A stretch of 64,000 bases of DNA from Tremella fuciformis (taxonomy: Eukaryota; Basidiomycota; Tremellomycetes; Tremellales; Tremellaceae): NCBI GenBank assembly GCA_032768795.1, contig CP136496.1:992001-1056000 (forward strand), given 5' to 3'. Numbering within the stretch: the stretch's first letter is position 1; every line of letters starts with the position of its first letter. The notes under the pieces were generated by a model that worked only from the letters and a program-made list of their open reading frames with translations, did not search any database and was not told the origin of the DNA. This document shows, piece after piece, positions 19,978-32,463 of the stretch. The position numbers were made by a program, and so were the translations under genes.

Positions 19978-22900
19978 TTAGCGCCTTTCCCTCAAGATAT
20001 ACACCACCGCTCCGACGAGCAATATGCCAAAGCCAGCGATATAGGCGAACAGGACCAGTACGTCCCGATAATAATGATCCAGATCAAAACCAAAAAGCGT
20101 CTCCATAATCAGTGTGGCGGATATCTGAATCGGCACACCGTTGAGCTCGTCAATGATCTGCAAGCCAGATCCGACCTCGTTCACGGACAGAGCTTCGAGG
20201 GTGTACCCAAGTGTCGAAAAGTATCGCAACCAACGAAGTACCGGCGGGATGTTCCCGATGTTGACAAAGAAGCTGCTGTCTCAGCTAGTCTCTCGTGGGA
20301 GCATCTGCAACTCACCCGGCATACGTCATGAGGAACAGATTGCACAATGAGCTGATGAGAATGGCAACTCCGCCTTGACGGATCACACAGGCCAGCAAGA
20401 AATTCCACAAAGTCATGGCGAGGGAGAATTCGACCAGGACCAGGAGGAATTTGAAGAAGCGAGCCGCCTCGTGCGACAGCCCGACCACTGCGAGTCAGCC
20501 GGGAGATTTTTGCAAGCTGGGTGACCGACTGAAATAGACTATAATCCCAACGAGGATCGTGGGGACGAGACGGAGTGGGATGAGATCGAATAGGATACGG
20601 CTGAGGAGCCAAGCTTGCGAGGTATAGTATGACCCTGCTCGCTCTCGCAAGAACAGCCCGCGTACCTCGACCAGATTGTAGAGGGCACTGGGCGTCAGTC
20701 CCGAGTTATCATGCAACTCAACTCTGCCCTACCTCAACGACGAAAACGCCACCAAGGACCCGAGGAAGAAGAGCGAGCCGACGCGATTCTGGAAACCCGC
20801 AATAGTCAAGGACACTTTATAGTACAGTCCTCCAGCGAAAACGCCAAGAACGCAGGCGAGCAAGATGTGCGCCACCAACAATGTCTTGTCCCTGCGATGA
20901 GTTGCCCACTTCAACATCCAATGAATGATCTACCTTTCCAGATTCTTCCATTCTCGCCCGCTCAAGACCTCGATTTGGGTCAGGAACGTCGTGGAGCACT
21001 TGCTCTCAGGCCACCAAGTTCGTTTCTGCTTCTCGTCTCCAAGTTCTGTCAGATCAAGCTCTCTCCTAGACGATCCATCCTTCAACAGCGTTTGCGGTGG
21101 ATACACTGTCTTCTCGCCAGGTGTGCCGACGAGCTGTCTTTCACTGCCCGATGATGTCTTGCCTTCGTGCGAGTGATCGCTTGAAGGACTGCGGCTGCCC
21201 TCGTCGGGTGCGACCATTGCGGCTGGCCCACTAAGCAGCGCCTCGGGAGAGCCGCTGGCTATGTCGAGCAAATGATCGGCAATATTGTATCCTTGAGGGC
21301 AAGGTCGGCCCTGCCGAGCGAAAAAATCCGCAGCAGTGCTTCCTCCGGGGCCGAAGTATAGTTGATTTCCATTGGCGAGCAAGACTACCTGGTCGAATGC
21401 ATGGTAAAGTGCAGAGCTCGGCTGGTGGATCGAGGCGACGATCGTGGTTTTGGACTCCTCGTCGTCGGATAGGGACTTGAGTAGCTTGATCAACCTGCCT
21501 GCCGAGACAGAGTCGAGACCAGAGGTAGGCTCGTCGAGGACAAGGACATCGGGCGCGGCAACAAGCTCTACGCCTATGGACACTCGACGCATCTCGCCCC
21601 CAGATATGCCGCGGTGCTCCGACGAGCCGACACGAGTGTTGGCGACATCTGTCAGGCCCAATTGGGCAAGCACAGTATGCGCTCTTTGTTCTTTGACCTG
21701 CTTCGGGATGTTCTCGGGCAGACGCAAATATGCTGCGAAGAGAAGCGTCTCGAGCACCGTGGCAGTCGGAGATAGTATGTCGGATTGGTCGACGTAGCCA
21801 ACCTTGACCCGTTGGTCGCCGTCTCGTTCGAAGCGAACTTTGCCTTCGACATGACCTGCTTTGCGCTTTCCGGCTAGGATATCGACAAGAGTCGACTTGC
21901 CGGCGCCTGAAGGTCCAAGGATACAGCAAAACGCCCCTGGTGGGAGTTGTCCACAGACGTCTCGAAGGATGATTTTGCCCCCGTTCGGTCCGACTGCCGC
22001 CCCGCCCTCAGCAAACATCGCTCTTTCTGATCCGGAGCCTTTGATCCAGGCGAGAGACTTGCTTGCAAGGTGAGAGGCTTGAGGTTTGATCTCGAAACCT
22101 ACTCCCGCCCAAGTGATCCCGACACCGCCGGCCTTTGGCAATACCCCATCAGTCCGCATATTCCGTCGGGCTGTTCGGCGAGCGAGCACGCCCCAGATGA
22201 GGAGGATGACGATCGCAACCAGGATTGCGCCGACCACTGCGAGTCCAGCAATGACGCCTCCACTGAGACCGTTGTCGGAGACCGCAGAAGCGCTCACGAT
22301 GCCAAGCGCTTGGTCCACAACGTACTGCTCGACACACTCGCCGAAGGAGCATGATGTCAATTGCAGCCCATTTTCGCCAAACAAGGCTTTCAGCAAAGCT
22401 TGCTGAAATGTACAATTTCCTCCGCCAACGCAGTCGACAGTGAGCGGGCCTGACAGCTCAGCGATGGCTCCACTGATGTTCTGGGAGGCAATCTGCAGGG
22501 TGAGAGCATGTCATCGTCACGCGGATCAGCTTACCGTGCCGCCTCCACAGAAGGAGGTACCGCTCCGACATTCGCAGCTCAACTTCGGACATGTCCAAGT
22601 GGAAGCGTTGACTCCGGTATCAGATCCTGCTGCTACCGTCTGATTGCAGCCAGAGGCCTCGCAGAAGAATTGTTCGGTGCCGTTGTACCACAGTTGAGCC
22701 CAGAGTAGATTGTCACCCCCTACGAGCTTCGTCGAAGCGTACGTGCTGGTGCCTCCAGGGACGAGAGACGAGTTGAGGGAGCGCGTGATGGTGAGATACG
22801 AGTCTCCGGGGAAGAGTCCCTGCAGCAAGGGCTGTATGACCGAGCAGGACATCTGCGACGCCGAGTAGACGGTGGGCATAGTCGAGCATGTGAGTGAGGT

Positions 22901-23305
22901 GTTGAGCGAAGTCGAGGTCAGCGAGTTAGACGAGTTGAGGAAGGAGGATAAGGATGCGGAGCATGCTGAAGAAGTTTGACAGACTGAAGGTGAGTCAAAT
23001 GATTGTGCTGCAGTGTGGCCAGAGGTGTACTCACCTGTACAGCCCGGTCCTGTCCACCCATCGCTACATCCACACCCGCTCGACAAGTTGCCGTACCCGC
23101 CTGTTCCTCCTGGAGCCGCTGGACCCGGCTCGTAAAGACTGCCACCACATACAGGCAAAGTGCAGTCCTGTGTGCCGCTAGTCGGGTTGAAGCCAGGAGG
23201 GCACAGACAAGAGTCTGAAGAGGCGGTTCCGAAATTGGAGCAACTCTGCGCTGCAACTACTGAGGCGAAGACCGACGCGGTCACCCACGCCGGGCGGAAG
23301 CGCAT
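19978..23305 (-). CDS. ADP1: ABCG-type ABC transporter, Adp1-like, with signal peptide and Cys-rich ectodomain
   Basis: The first exon encodes a signal peptide (MRFRPAWVTASVFASVVAAQ), then a cysteine-rich EGF-like ectodomain with many Asn glycosylation sites. A membrane helix leads to one nucleotide-binding domain: Walker A GPSGAGKSTLVDILAGKRK, signature ISGGEMRRVSIGVEL, Walker B VLVLDEPTSGLDS. The membrane domain follows in several small exons and ends with VLFAYIAGFGILLVGAVVYI and RERR. This order, with a lumenal Cys-rich head before a half-size ABCG module, is that of yeast Adp1. The substrate is unknown. An in-frame ATG at 23341 would add 12 residues; I chose 23305 because the hydrophobic signal starts there. 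Confidence 0.88.
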
Positions 23306-24322
23306 CTTGCGCGCAAGTGACTGGACGCGGCTCCCAGGCAAAGCAGCAGATCACTTTTGCGGGTGGGGCGAATCGCTCGATCACCGAGGCATCCTCAGAA
23401 GTCCCTTTCAGAGCAGACTACGAGACTTCAAAACGAAGAGACGTGAGGATCGCCAAAATAGCTTTGACTTCGATGAGGGCGGCCATCGTGGGACGAGCTG
23501 ATGCCGTACACCCCGTACCGGACTCGGAGTAACTCAGACACCTTCAGGACGCGCTTGTCAGGTGCAAATTATCGAGGGAATATGGTCCTACAAAGCTCGG
23601 CGTGTTCTGAGTCTCGGGGCAGTGAGGTAGTGGTAACCTGTGTCATTCGCATTTTGCGAGGTTCTCACCCATATCGTTGATTCACCCCGTGTTCGATTCA
23701 CGGCTGCTCCAATCCTTTTGACTGTATCTCACGTTTTGCGCGAGATATGACACTTCGCAGATGGTCGAGTCGATGATGTGAAAGAGAAGATTGAAGCAAT
23801 CGGAAACCGGTTGCCCGACGCCGACGCCGATCAGCGGCAACTGCATCAATGATTGGTGTGTGTGTGTGTGTGTGTGTGTGTATGATGTATGTGTGTGTGT
23901 ATGTGGAAGCGTGTGAGTGCGCGCCCGATCAGGACGAACGTCCAAAGGTACATGCATAATTCCCCGATCAACCGCCAAAGTCGTTTCTCAGTTATGTGGC
24001 CGTCGTTATGCTTTCTCCACGGCAACGATCTTCACGAACATAGAAGGCACTTACCCAGTCTGATGCCTCTTTCGCGCGTTCTCTGAATGTGCAGCTACAT
24101 ACAGGATAAGTAGAACAGACTCGGCGAAATAGCACGGACCGGGATAAGGCATGGGAGGACATATCCTTGTAGACAGTATGATGAGTACTCCAGCACTCTG
24201 CGCCACGACCGACTCCCGACGGGAAGGGGAAAGGGGCGGGTATAAGGATCACTTCCCACGATGCAGCAGCAAGCAAGTCTGGTCAAACGAATGATGTCCA
24301 TTTCAGTACAGCCAAGTTGGGA
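23306..24322. other. intergenic, about 1 kb, with a GT microsatellite
   Basis: No supported gene. It should hold the ADP1 promoter on the right of its start and the 3' end of the next minus-strand gene. Short ORFs on both strands have no recognisable content. The only distinct structure is the GT-rich run at 23856-23905. Confidence 0.5.
23856..23905. repeat. GT/AC dinucleotide microsatellite
   Basis: About 13 uninterrupted GT units from 23856, then a broken stretch with TATG interruptions and further GT units up to about 23905. It lies in the ADP1 upstream region. Confidence 0.9.
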
Positions 24323-24895
24323 TCACAGAATAGTGCACTTCGCGCACGACCCATGGCCCACGTCCCCTGTCGTCGGCGGCACTGCCGTTCCACCAGGACC
24401 AGTTGAGCGATACAGGTCCGGCCTCTTTTCGAAGACTTTCCCAGGTTTGACGTGCTCTATAACATTGGGCTGCTTGCCCCAGTAGAATACTGTGGTCGCA
24501 GTAACGTCATCCCCCGGGTCATCCTGTTTCTCCACCACCGGATGCTGGTAAGTGAGGTGGCCGGGGCCGTGCTCGTTGTATATCTCATGGAACAGACGGT
24601 CGAGGTTGTCCAGCGCTTTCCAGCCCAGCGTCCCGCGGCAGGCAGACCAGCCTTCGGTGTTCGCGTTGGCGGGCGTACCGTTCGGATACTGCAACCCCAC
24701 CATCTTGGTGTATTTCTGATCAAATTCCGTAACGTACTCGCTCATATATGAGACGATTTTGGACCGCCACGCCGTCACTTCAGCGCTGTCGCCAGGCCAA
24801 GTTTGCTCAGTCGCGTACAGGGCTATGATGGTCTGTTCGGTGGGAGGCCATCCCTTCTTCAGGTCCGCCACAGTTGGATCTTGCTCGGTGGACAT
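24323..24895 (-). CDS. hypothetical protein with C-terminal CaaX prenylation motif
   Basis: An uninterrupted 190-codon frame from ATG 24895 (MSTEQDPTVADLKKGW). I do not recognise the family. The first half is helical and rich in Trp and Tyr (QTIIALYATEQTWPGD, WRSKIVSYMSEYVTEFD); the middle has GWKALDNLDRLFHEIYNEHG. It ends C-A-K-C-T-I-L, so the last four residues fit CaaX with Leu at the end, the form usually geranylgeranylated, with another Cys three residues earlier that could be palmitoylated. There is no transmembrane segment. This suggests a peripheral membrane protein, which is inference only. It lies in the same orientation as RPB2, 311 bases downstream of its stop. Confidence 0.6.
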   Translation of the reverse strand: MSTEQDPTVADLKKGWPPTEQTIIALYATEQTWPGDSAEVTAWRSKIVSYMSEYVTEFDQKYTKMVGLQYPNGTPANANTEGWSACRGTLGWKALDNLDRLFHEIYNEHGPGHLTYQHPVVEKQDDPGDDVTATTVFYWGKQPNVIEHVKPGKVFEKRPDLYRSTGPGGTAVPPTTGDVGHGSCAKCTIL

Positions 24896-25206
24896 GGTCG
24901 CAATGCGTAATGACTCAGTCTTTCCAAGGTCAGGGAATGGTATTGGGTTGGAAGAAAAGCAAGCGACACTTGACCAATATGTAGTCTGTCGGTCGGGCAA
25001 GCAGTGATCCACTCAACACAAAGGACGACCGCTGGACCTTTATGCCCATTGCCGACAACGTTGCAAATGGTGGATCGACAGGATTGCCACACGAGCCTGC
25101 TTGCGGCGATACAATGCAATGCATATGCTGATGGTGATTCCCGTACTAGGCTCGTACAAACACATACTGATATTCCTCACGACCCGACTGCCCAAACGCA
25201 CATTTC

Positions 25207-28200
25207 CTACTCGGCATCACCATACATCCTCACCCTGACATTTAGCGCTGCTCCAGAACAGCAAGAAATGACTAACGCAATGTTCATAGCCTGCAGTTCT
25301 TGGAAGAGCAGCTTCGCCGCATACGGTATATACACCTGCGAGATCTGGGTGCTGTTCCGGCAGACTGTGCAGTGGAACTCTTGCTTCTTGAGGTTGGCAA
25401 TGGCCATGAGACCACATTGGTCGCAGACATGGATACGGAAGCCATCGGAAGAGTCTGTGCGTCAGCTTCCCCTCAGGATATAGGCATGCCACGCACCATA
25501 CATCCTCTCCTTGAGGAAGGCGGCGATACCGTGCGAGATCATACAATCCCTTTCCATCTCTCCGAAGCGAAGACCGCCATCTCGACTTCGACCCTCGACT
25601 GGCTGTCTGGTCAAGATCTGCAGCGGGCCTCGGGCTCGAGCGTGAATTTTATCGTCAACCATGTGCTTCAAGCGCTGGTAGTATGTTGGGCCGAAGTAGA
25701 TCTGGGCCTGGAGTTTCTTGCCCGTGTGACCATGGTACATGACTTCCAGACCACGAGATTGATATCCTTTCTGTCTCAATAGCTTCGACACCTTCTCCAC
25801 TGTGAGCTCGGTGAATGGCGTGGCATCGCCTTCCGACCCGGTCAAGGTTGACAGCTTTGACAACAGACATTCGACCAAGTGACCGATGGTCATTCGCGAT
25901 GGAATAGCGTGCGGGTTGATAATGATATCCGGAGTGATACCCTCGGCAGTGAAAGGCATGTCCTCTTGGCGATAGGTGATACCGATGGTACCCTTTTGAC
26001 CATGTCGAGAGGCAAACTTATCGCCGATTTGCGGTACTCGCGTTGACCGAATACGAATCTTGACGAATTTGTGCCCTTCACCGTTGGTCGACACCATGAC
26101 CTGGTCAACAACACCTTGCTCAGTGCTCTTGAGAGGTGTCGAGACGTCTCGCTTGGTATGCAGCGAGGTTCGCTGACCAAGCTCCTCGCTCTCTTCGGGT
26201 ATTGGCGCTGTCTTGCCAATGATGATATCGTCTCCGTTGACGTTGGTGGCGGGTGCGATCAGTCCATCCGCGTCGAGTTTTGCGTACCGGTCGCTCGACC
26301 CCATCTTCATACGGAGTGTGTCCTTCCTGTCCGGCTTCTCAATCACCTCTGTCCTCTCCATACCCGTCATCTTCTCAACGTCGGTGTATGATCGGTAATA
26401 CAGAGAGCGGAATAGACCTCGGTCGATAGAGGACTGGTTCATGATGACGGAATCTTCCTGGTTGTAACCAGAGTAACACATGATCGCGACAATGGCGTTC
26501 TGACCAGCGGGAAGCTCCGAGAATTTGAGGTACTCCATGGAACGGGTCGTGGCGAGGGGTTTCTGGGGATAATAGAGGACATTGGCCATGGTATCCATGC
26601 GATGCTGATAGTTGGTGAGGTGAATGCCCATCGCTTGCTTGCCCATGGCTGACTGATATGTGTTTCGAGGAGATTGGTTGTGGTCAGGGAAGGGGACAAT
26701 ACTGCCACAAACACCTAGAATCATGGCCGGATGGATCTCCATATGGGTGAAGTTTTGCGACCAATTTGTGCTTTTGACGCGAGCTGTCGGATCGAAGCTG
26801 TCAAGGTTGTGCGCCGATCTTTGCCGCACCAGGTCCTCCTTGCCATGAGCCGTACGGGCGTTCAAGAGATCCTCGGTATTCATGGCAATGAGAATCGTTT
26901 CTTCTTCGGCGGCATCGATGTACTCGATAATCCCCTCGTTGAGCAGGTCGAGCCATGCCTGACCAGCAGAAATATTCTCGCCACCTTCCAACATATTCTC
27001 CGTCCGCTCGATGTGATCCTTCTTCAGTCTGAGTGTTTGAGTGTGCGGATCGACAATGAAGAGCGGACGCATCATACGGCCCGCGTCGGTGAAAAGACGT
27101 AGCTCGCGCTCTCGGATGTCCCGAACGATCGATACCTCGTGCTTGAGCTGCCCGCCGCGTCGCATTTGCAGCAAGTTTTGATACAGGGTGTTGACATTCC
27201 GATGCACGCCCATCCAAACGCCGTTGACGAAGATCTTGACGGCTCCCGGGTTGCTCTGGTATTCCGCCAACTCCTCAAGGCCCCACTCTTCTAGGAACTC
27301 CATGACAGGTGCCGAGTACGAGCCGACGGAGATGTAAGATAACAACGCAAGGTTCTTAACGAGACCACAAGCTGCTCCTTCTGGCGTCTCGGCTGGGCAG
27401 ACCATACCCCAATGCGTGTTGTGTAGTTGACGTGGTTTGGTGGCTTTGCTGCCTCGATCGATCGGTGTATTCGTGCGACGCAAGTGAGAAAGGGTAGAGG
27501 CGTATGTGTATCGGTTCAGCACCTGTGATACACCAACGCGCTTATTTGTGCCGGTACCCCAGTTGCCTGTAGCGATGGCATAACGGAACCCATCGGTGAT
27601 GATGTTCGGTGCGAGAGCCTCGCTGAATACGAAAGTCTTTCCTCGCTCAATACAGGTCTGCAGGTGTTTGTAAACCCGTCTTGTAAGGTTCTTGAACAGA
27701 CCTCGGAACAGGTTCGCGAGGAGCGGACCGGCAAGATCCATGCGCTTGTTGCCGAAGTGATCTCGGTCGTCCAGCTCCCTTCTCCCAAGCGCAGCGGCAC
27801 ACAGGCGTTGAACCATGTAGCCCAAGAAGAAAGCCTTCTTCGACTCGAAGCCTTCTGCAACCGAGACGTGCGGCAAAAACTCCTTCTGCAGAATCCCATA
27901 CGCCACCTTCTGCCTCTCGAGCCGAGTGCCGACCTCCTTGTTGTGCCGTCGACCGATAAAGTCGAGAGCAGCTTCTTGTGACTGAATCGCGAACGACTCT
28001 TCCACACACGGACGAAGCATCTCAAGCATTTGAGAGTCATTTTGGCCAAAGCAGATGTGGTTGAGGATGTCGCGATCAGGGATGACGCCAAGAGCGCGGA
28101 ACACGATGACAACGGGGACGGGGACTTTGATGTAGGGCAGGCGGACATGGATGACATTGCCGGTCTGCGGGTTGAGCACGAACTTCGCGCATCAGGGAAA

Positions 28201-29137
28201 TGCTTACAGTCCCGCCCGACGCTCTAGGGTACATCCGCACTTCCGTCTCACTGGGGGTCTTTCCTCCACGCTCCATTTGACTCGTCACGGTGGCGAAAAA
28301 GGTATAGGGCGACTGCTTCTTGAACACGTAGACCTGGTTCGCCGCCATGCGCTCCTGCGCGATAAGGACCTTTTCGGATCCTTTCACCACGAAATAACCT
28401 CCAGAGTCATAGGGACACTCCTTGAGGTTGTACAAACTCTCGTCCGATACGCCGTGCACGAGGCAGAAGTTGGAGCGGACCATGACCGGGACCTTCCCAA
28501 TAAAAGCCTTGGTCTGCTCCACAACGGGGTTTCCGTCTTCGTCCAGTAATGGCTGCCAATCGGCCTCGACGGGATCTTCGTTGCCAGGCGCAATGAACGT
28601 TCTCCGTTCAATGTCGATATACAGAGGGGCGGAATAGGTGAGGTTTCGCAAACGCGCCTCTTGAGGGAACATGGTCTGGGCAGTCCCATCGGCCTCGGTC
28701 TTGTTTGGACGAGCGAGGTAGATCTGACCGAAAGAGATTTGATGTCTTCTCTGGAAGAGTCAGGACAGCCCGTGAAAGGCCGCAATTCGCCACCACTCAC
28801 CCGCTCATCCCCTTCCCTGTCCGTGAACTGCGAGTACTGGTCCAGATTGAATATCCGCTGTTCATCCACGATCTCCTGCAACGTGTTCTCGACAAACTCG
28901 TTGTAACTTTCCAGCTGCTGCCTGACCAGTCCCTTGCCTTCAAAGTAGGCCGAGATAATGGTCCAGTAATCATCATCCTCAATCCTCTCATCCTCTATGA
29001 CCTCGACATCGTCGCCGTAGTCGGCGTCGATGGCCGGCTTTTCCTCCTGCTTGACCTCCTCGTCATAGTAGGAGTAGTCTGCGTGGCATGAACAAGATGC
29101 ATGGGACATCAGAGGGAAGATATTCACCTGCATCCAT
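25207..29137 (-). CDS. RPB2: RNA polymerase II second-largest subunit Rpb2
   Basis: Rpb2 forms much of the Pol II active-centre cleft. The first exon is only ten bases (M-D-A), followed by DYSYYDEEV and an acidic segment. Motifs in order include [91 protein letters not shown] and [15 protein letters not shown]. The C-terminal zinc site is CDQCG..CTVC, and the protein ends AVRMYGDAE. Short introns split both ends; the large central exon is 25.5-28.2 kb. Everything looks intact. It shares a 339-base divergent promoter with EBP2, linking Pol II and ribosome-assembly genes physically. Confidence 0.96.
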
Positions 29138-29476
29138 CGTGATTGCTCAGCCTCGCCGTGGACAGCGTCACACGTAGAGTCGAGCGGGTCGCTAGAGCGT
29201 CGGTCCAGAAAGGGCAGTGAAGACCTCCGGGATGCGATGGGGTGACGATGCGACCCGCTCCAGCTGGTCGAGCTTGCTGGAGAATCGTAAAGAACAGGTT
29301 GAAACAGCCTTTGCTCGCCGTCGAAGTCCAACTCAGCGCGTACGCTCTCTTGGAACGCCGGATAACGCCGACAACTTTCAGAGGTGGCACGTGAGGAGGC
29401 GTCCAGAAGTTGCCGGTTGAACAACCGGGCTCAGAAATTTCAGAAGCACTTTACTGTATTGTGGACGCGAGGCGAG
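29138..29476. promoter_or_regulatory. shared divergent promoter RPB2/EBP2
   Basis: 339 bases separate the two start codons. No canonical TATA box stands out. The region must hold both promoters and leaders. This is inferred from gene orientation alone. Confidence 0.5.
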
Positions 29477-31044
29477 ATGGCCATCAAGAGCAAGTCAGTG
29501 TCGGTCAAGAACGGCAAGGCCAAGGTCAGGGCTCCTATACCATCGAAAACCGTCAAGACCCTGGCCAGCAATGAGAGCGGGGAGGAGTGGTCCAGCGAGG
29601 ACGAGGATGAGGAGAACGGCGGAGTGAGCGAGAAGGGGATGCGCCGGCTGATGGAGCTGGTCAGTGAGGAGGATCTGGACGAGTTCGAGCGCGCCCAGCT
29701 CGCTGAAGACGACGAGGAGGAAGATGAGGGCGATGAAGAGGATGAGGAAGGCATGAGCGGGGAGGATGACGAGGACGGAGCAGAGGAGCTCGACTCGGGC
29801 GAGGTGGATAAGGACGCTTCGATGGACGATGAGGAGGACAGTGACGAGGATGAGGAAGAAGAGGAGGAGGATGAGGAGGAAGATGATGCACCCGTCAGTC
29901 AACTGCTTATTGAGGGAATTGAGCTGAACAGACAGCTTGATGACACCATCCTGATCGAGGAGGCCGACCCTGATGCCGTCGCAGTAGACGATCTCGGCTC
30001 GGACGTGTCGCTGGACGATGACGCTGTGCCCATGCGCAAGGTCACACACCACAACAAGGTCAGCTTCGCTATACACCTCGCGTATGCGCTGATTTGCAGC
30101 CTGCTCTTCGGACATTGACGGCTGGCATAAAATTGACGCACCTACCGTGGCCGGAGCATCTCATTGTGATGAGCAAAGAGACGATTGATGTGGACCCAGA
30201 AGATGGTGAGAGTTTGCAGAAACGGTCGAACTGAGGCTCACAGTCAGATCTGCAACGGGAAATGGCCTTGTGAGCGGGAAGCTAGTGAGGGAGGAAGCTG
30301 GAGCTGACTTTAGCTATAAAATGGCCCTTGACCAAGTGCCCAATGCCCGCAAACTCGCCGCCAAGTACGATATCCCGTTTGACCGTCCAAACGACTACTA
30401 CGCCGAGATGGTCAAATCGGACGAGCACATGGAGCGCGTGCGCACCAAGCTGGTCGAGGAGGCCCAGGGCATCAAGAAGTCGGAAGAAGCGAAGCGGCAA
30501 CGAGATCTCAAGAAGTACGGCAAGCAGATTCAGATGGAGAAGCTCAAGTCGCGAGAGATGGAGAAGAAGAGCTTCCAGGATAGAATGCAGGGTGTCAAGC
30601 GGAGTGAGTGGGGTTTCGGAATAGGGGATAGGGGCTAATGTCAAGAACGCAAGGAGGGTATGGACTTGGGAGACGAGGACGACGAGTTTGGGATCGCGGT
30701 GGAGGATGCCATCGAAGGCCGACCAGAACGCGGGGGTCCAAGTGGCCGAGGGCGAGGTCGGGGTGGCAAGTCGAGAGTATGTGACCCTCTGTAGCAATCG
30801 ACTAGACAGACCTGACGCTCAGATGCCTCGGCAAGCGCGCGACGCCAAGTTCTCGCTTGGAGGTGGCGCCAAGCGATCGAAGCAGAACACGCGGGAGAGC
30901 ACAAATGACTTCTCTGGCTGGGGTCAAGGCGGGCGAAACGCCAAAGGTGGCCGTGGTGGCAAGGCTGGTCGTGGTGGTGGCGGCTCGGCGAAACGCGGAG
31001 GGGCCCAGCGCCCCGGCAAGTCACGGCGGCATGCGAAACACTAG
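29477..31044 (+). CDS. EBP2: rRNA-processing protein Ebp2
   Basis: Ebp2 is a nucleolar factor for 27S pre-rRNA processing and 60S assembly. The start gives MAIKSKSVSVKNGKAKV, then a very acidic Glu/Asp region of about 120 residues. The conserved Ebp2 core comes next: PWPEHLIVMSKETIDVDPEDD, ALDQVPNARKLAAKYDIPF, RPNDYYAEMVKSDEHMERVR and a long basic coiled-coil helix. It ends in an Arg/Gly-rich basic tail (GGRGGKAGRGGGG, SRRHAKH). Introns fall at about 30058-30120, 30206-30245, 30604-30647 and 30777-30822, all short. The ATG at 29477 was chosen over an upstream one at 29384 because the family begins near here. It appears complete. Confidence 0.9.
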
Positions 31045-32463
31045 CGAGACGAAGACCATTCGGATCATCTCGGACGGCGTGGCCTTCTCGCATCGCTCTT
31101 CCACCACCATCACTTCCAACTTGGCATATTGACACTCTGTGTACATTCACCGCGCATCATGCATGTTTCATACCGCCCGAGTCTTCTTCAGCGATAAGCA
31201 CCGCCCCGCTCGCTTGTGGCCATCTGGTTCTTCGTATCGCGTTGCGGTGGGCAATCCTGCCGTCTCCGATCTTGACGGAAACCTCTCACCTCAAACAGCT
31301 CTGACGCGTCAGACGTCGTCGTCGGCTCCACACGCGTGGCTCTCCTTTGTCCGTCCTCCCATCCTCATTACCCCCTGCATCTCGCCATCTCTGGCGGCCT
31401 GCCAGCGGTCTGTCGGTGTATGGGCGAGAAGGCGATACCACTTCGGTCTGCCGGATCGGTCCAGACCGATGAGGAGCGTCAGCGCGGGGTCTGAAGGTCG
31501 GAGCTTGCCACTGGGCCAAAGTCCGCCTCAAGTCAGCCTGATGCAAGGAGGGCTCTGAAAGGCCAGCAGGCGAGTCGGGGGCGGAGCGCCCGTGCTTCTT
31601 CCTGGCCGAGCTTCGACGAAGGCATCCTCCATCCCCTTCAAAACATATAGGCGGTCGGGGCCGCCGCCTCGTCTCTTCTTGCCACTGCTTGTTGCCGCCC
31701 GTCGCTGTTGCCGCTGCTGTTGAGGGCAGCGCCACACCACCTGGTGCCACTTGCCACTTCGCCACGAGGCTGTTTTCCAATTACGTAGCCAGGTGAGTGG
31801 GAAAAACTGAGAGCCCTGAAGGCGTGGTGCGGCAAGGGCCTCTTCCGCCCTCTGTATACCCTGAATGTGGCAGGGGCGACCACGTTGACCCTGATCCCTG
31901 AGCGAGTCGAGAAGGCTTCTTCTCATGCTTCGTGTTGGGTTGGACGATGGTCCAGCCAGGGGAGAGACACCACTGCGTTTGGTGGAGTTTGGGGGTGGTC
32001 GAGCTTGGCTTTCCTTGCTTGGGGGTAGAACAAAACTGTAGCACGCTCATGCTCATCGTCCAGCCCTCATCACTTCTCGACTCGTTTCTCATCACCCACG
32101 ATTGATCGCAACATTGCACTCCACTTGATCGCTTCTCTCCCGGAATCCAATCCAAGTACGGCCCCTTTTCGCTCTTCGCTTTTGCCCGATCGTTCTTCGA
32201 CCGCTCAATCAACCCCCGACGAACTCCCCAGCATCTCACGCCCTCTATCATCGTCTTTTGCAGCTGACAGAGCACTGCACGAGTCAACGTGAGTACTCAC
32301 ACTCCACTACCACCTGCCACAGCCCACGCGTGCTTTTCCGGGCATCGCCTGCGCCTACGCCTTCCTGCAGTTCTGCTGCGCCCGTTTGACCGACCACCGA
32401 AGCTGACTTACAGCCAGCGCTCCAACGGCAGACCACGTCGCCCACGCCCATTCAACGAACACC
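31045..32463. other. intergenic and long leader of the following gene
   Basis: No ORF here looks like a protein. The right third is pyrimidine-rich and has a plausible leader intron (GTGAGT at about 32289, CTTACAG at about 32413), which would give the next gene a spliced 5' UTR. The rest, about 1 kb, shows nothing I can interpret. Confidence 0.45.

Noticed and set aside
23682..23978. minus-strand ORF with (HT)n repeat
   Set aside because: Produced by the GT microsatellite; no conserved sequence on either side.
29440..30115. minus-strand ORFs opposite EBP2
   Set aside because: Long Leu/Ser/Pro frames are the antisense shadow of the acidic Glu/Asp tract.
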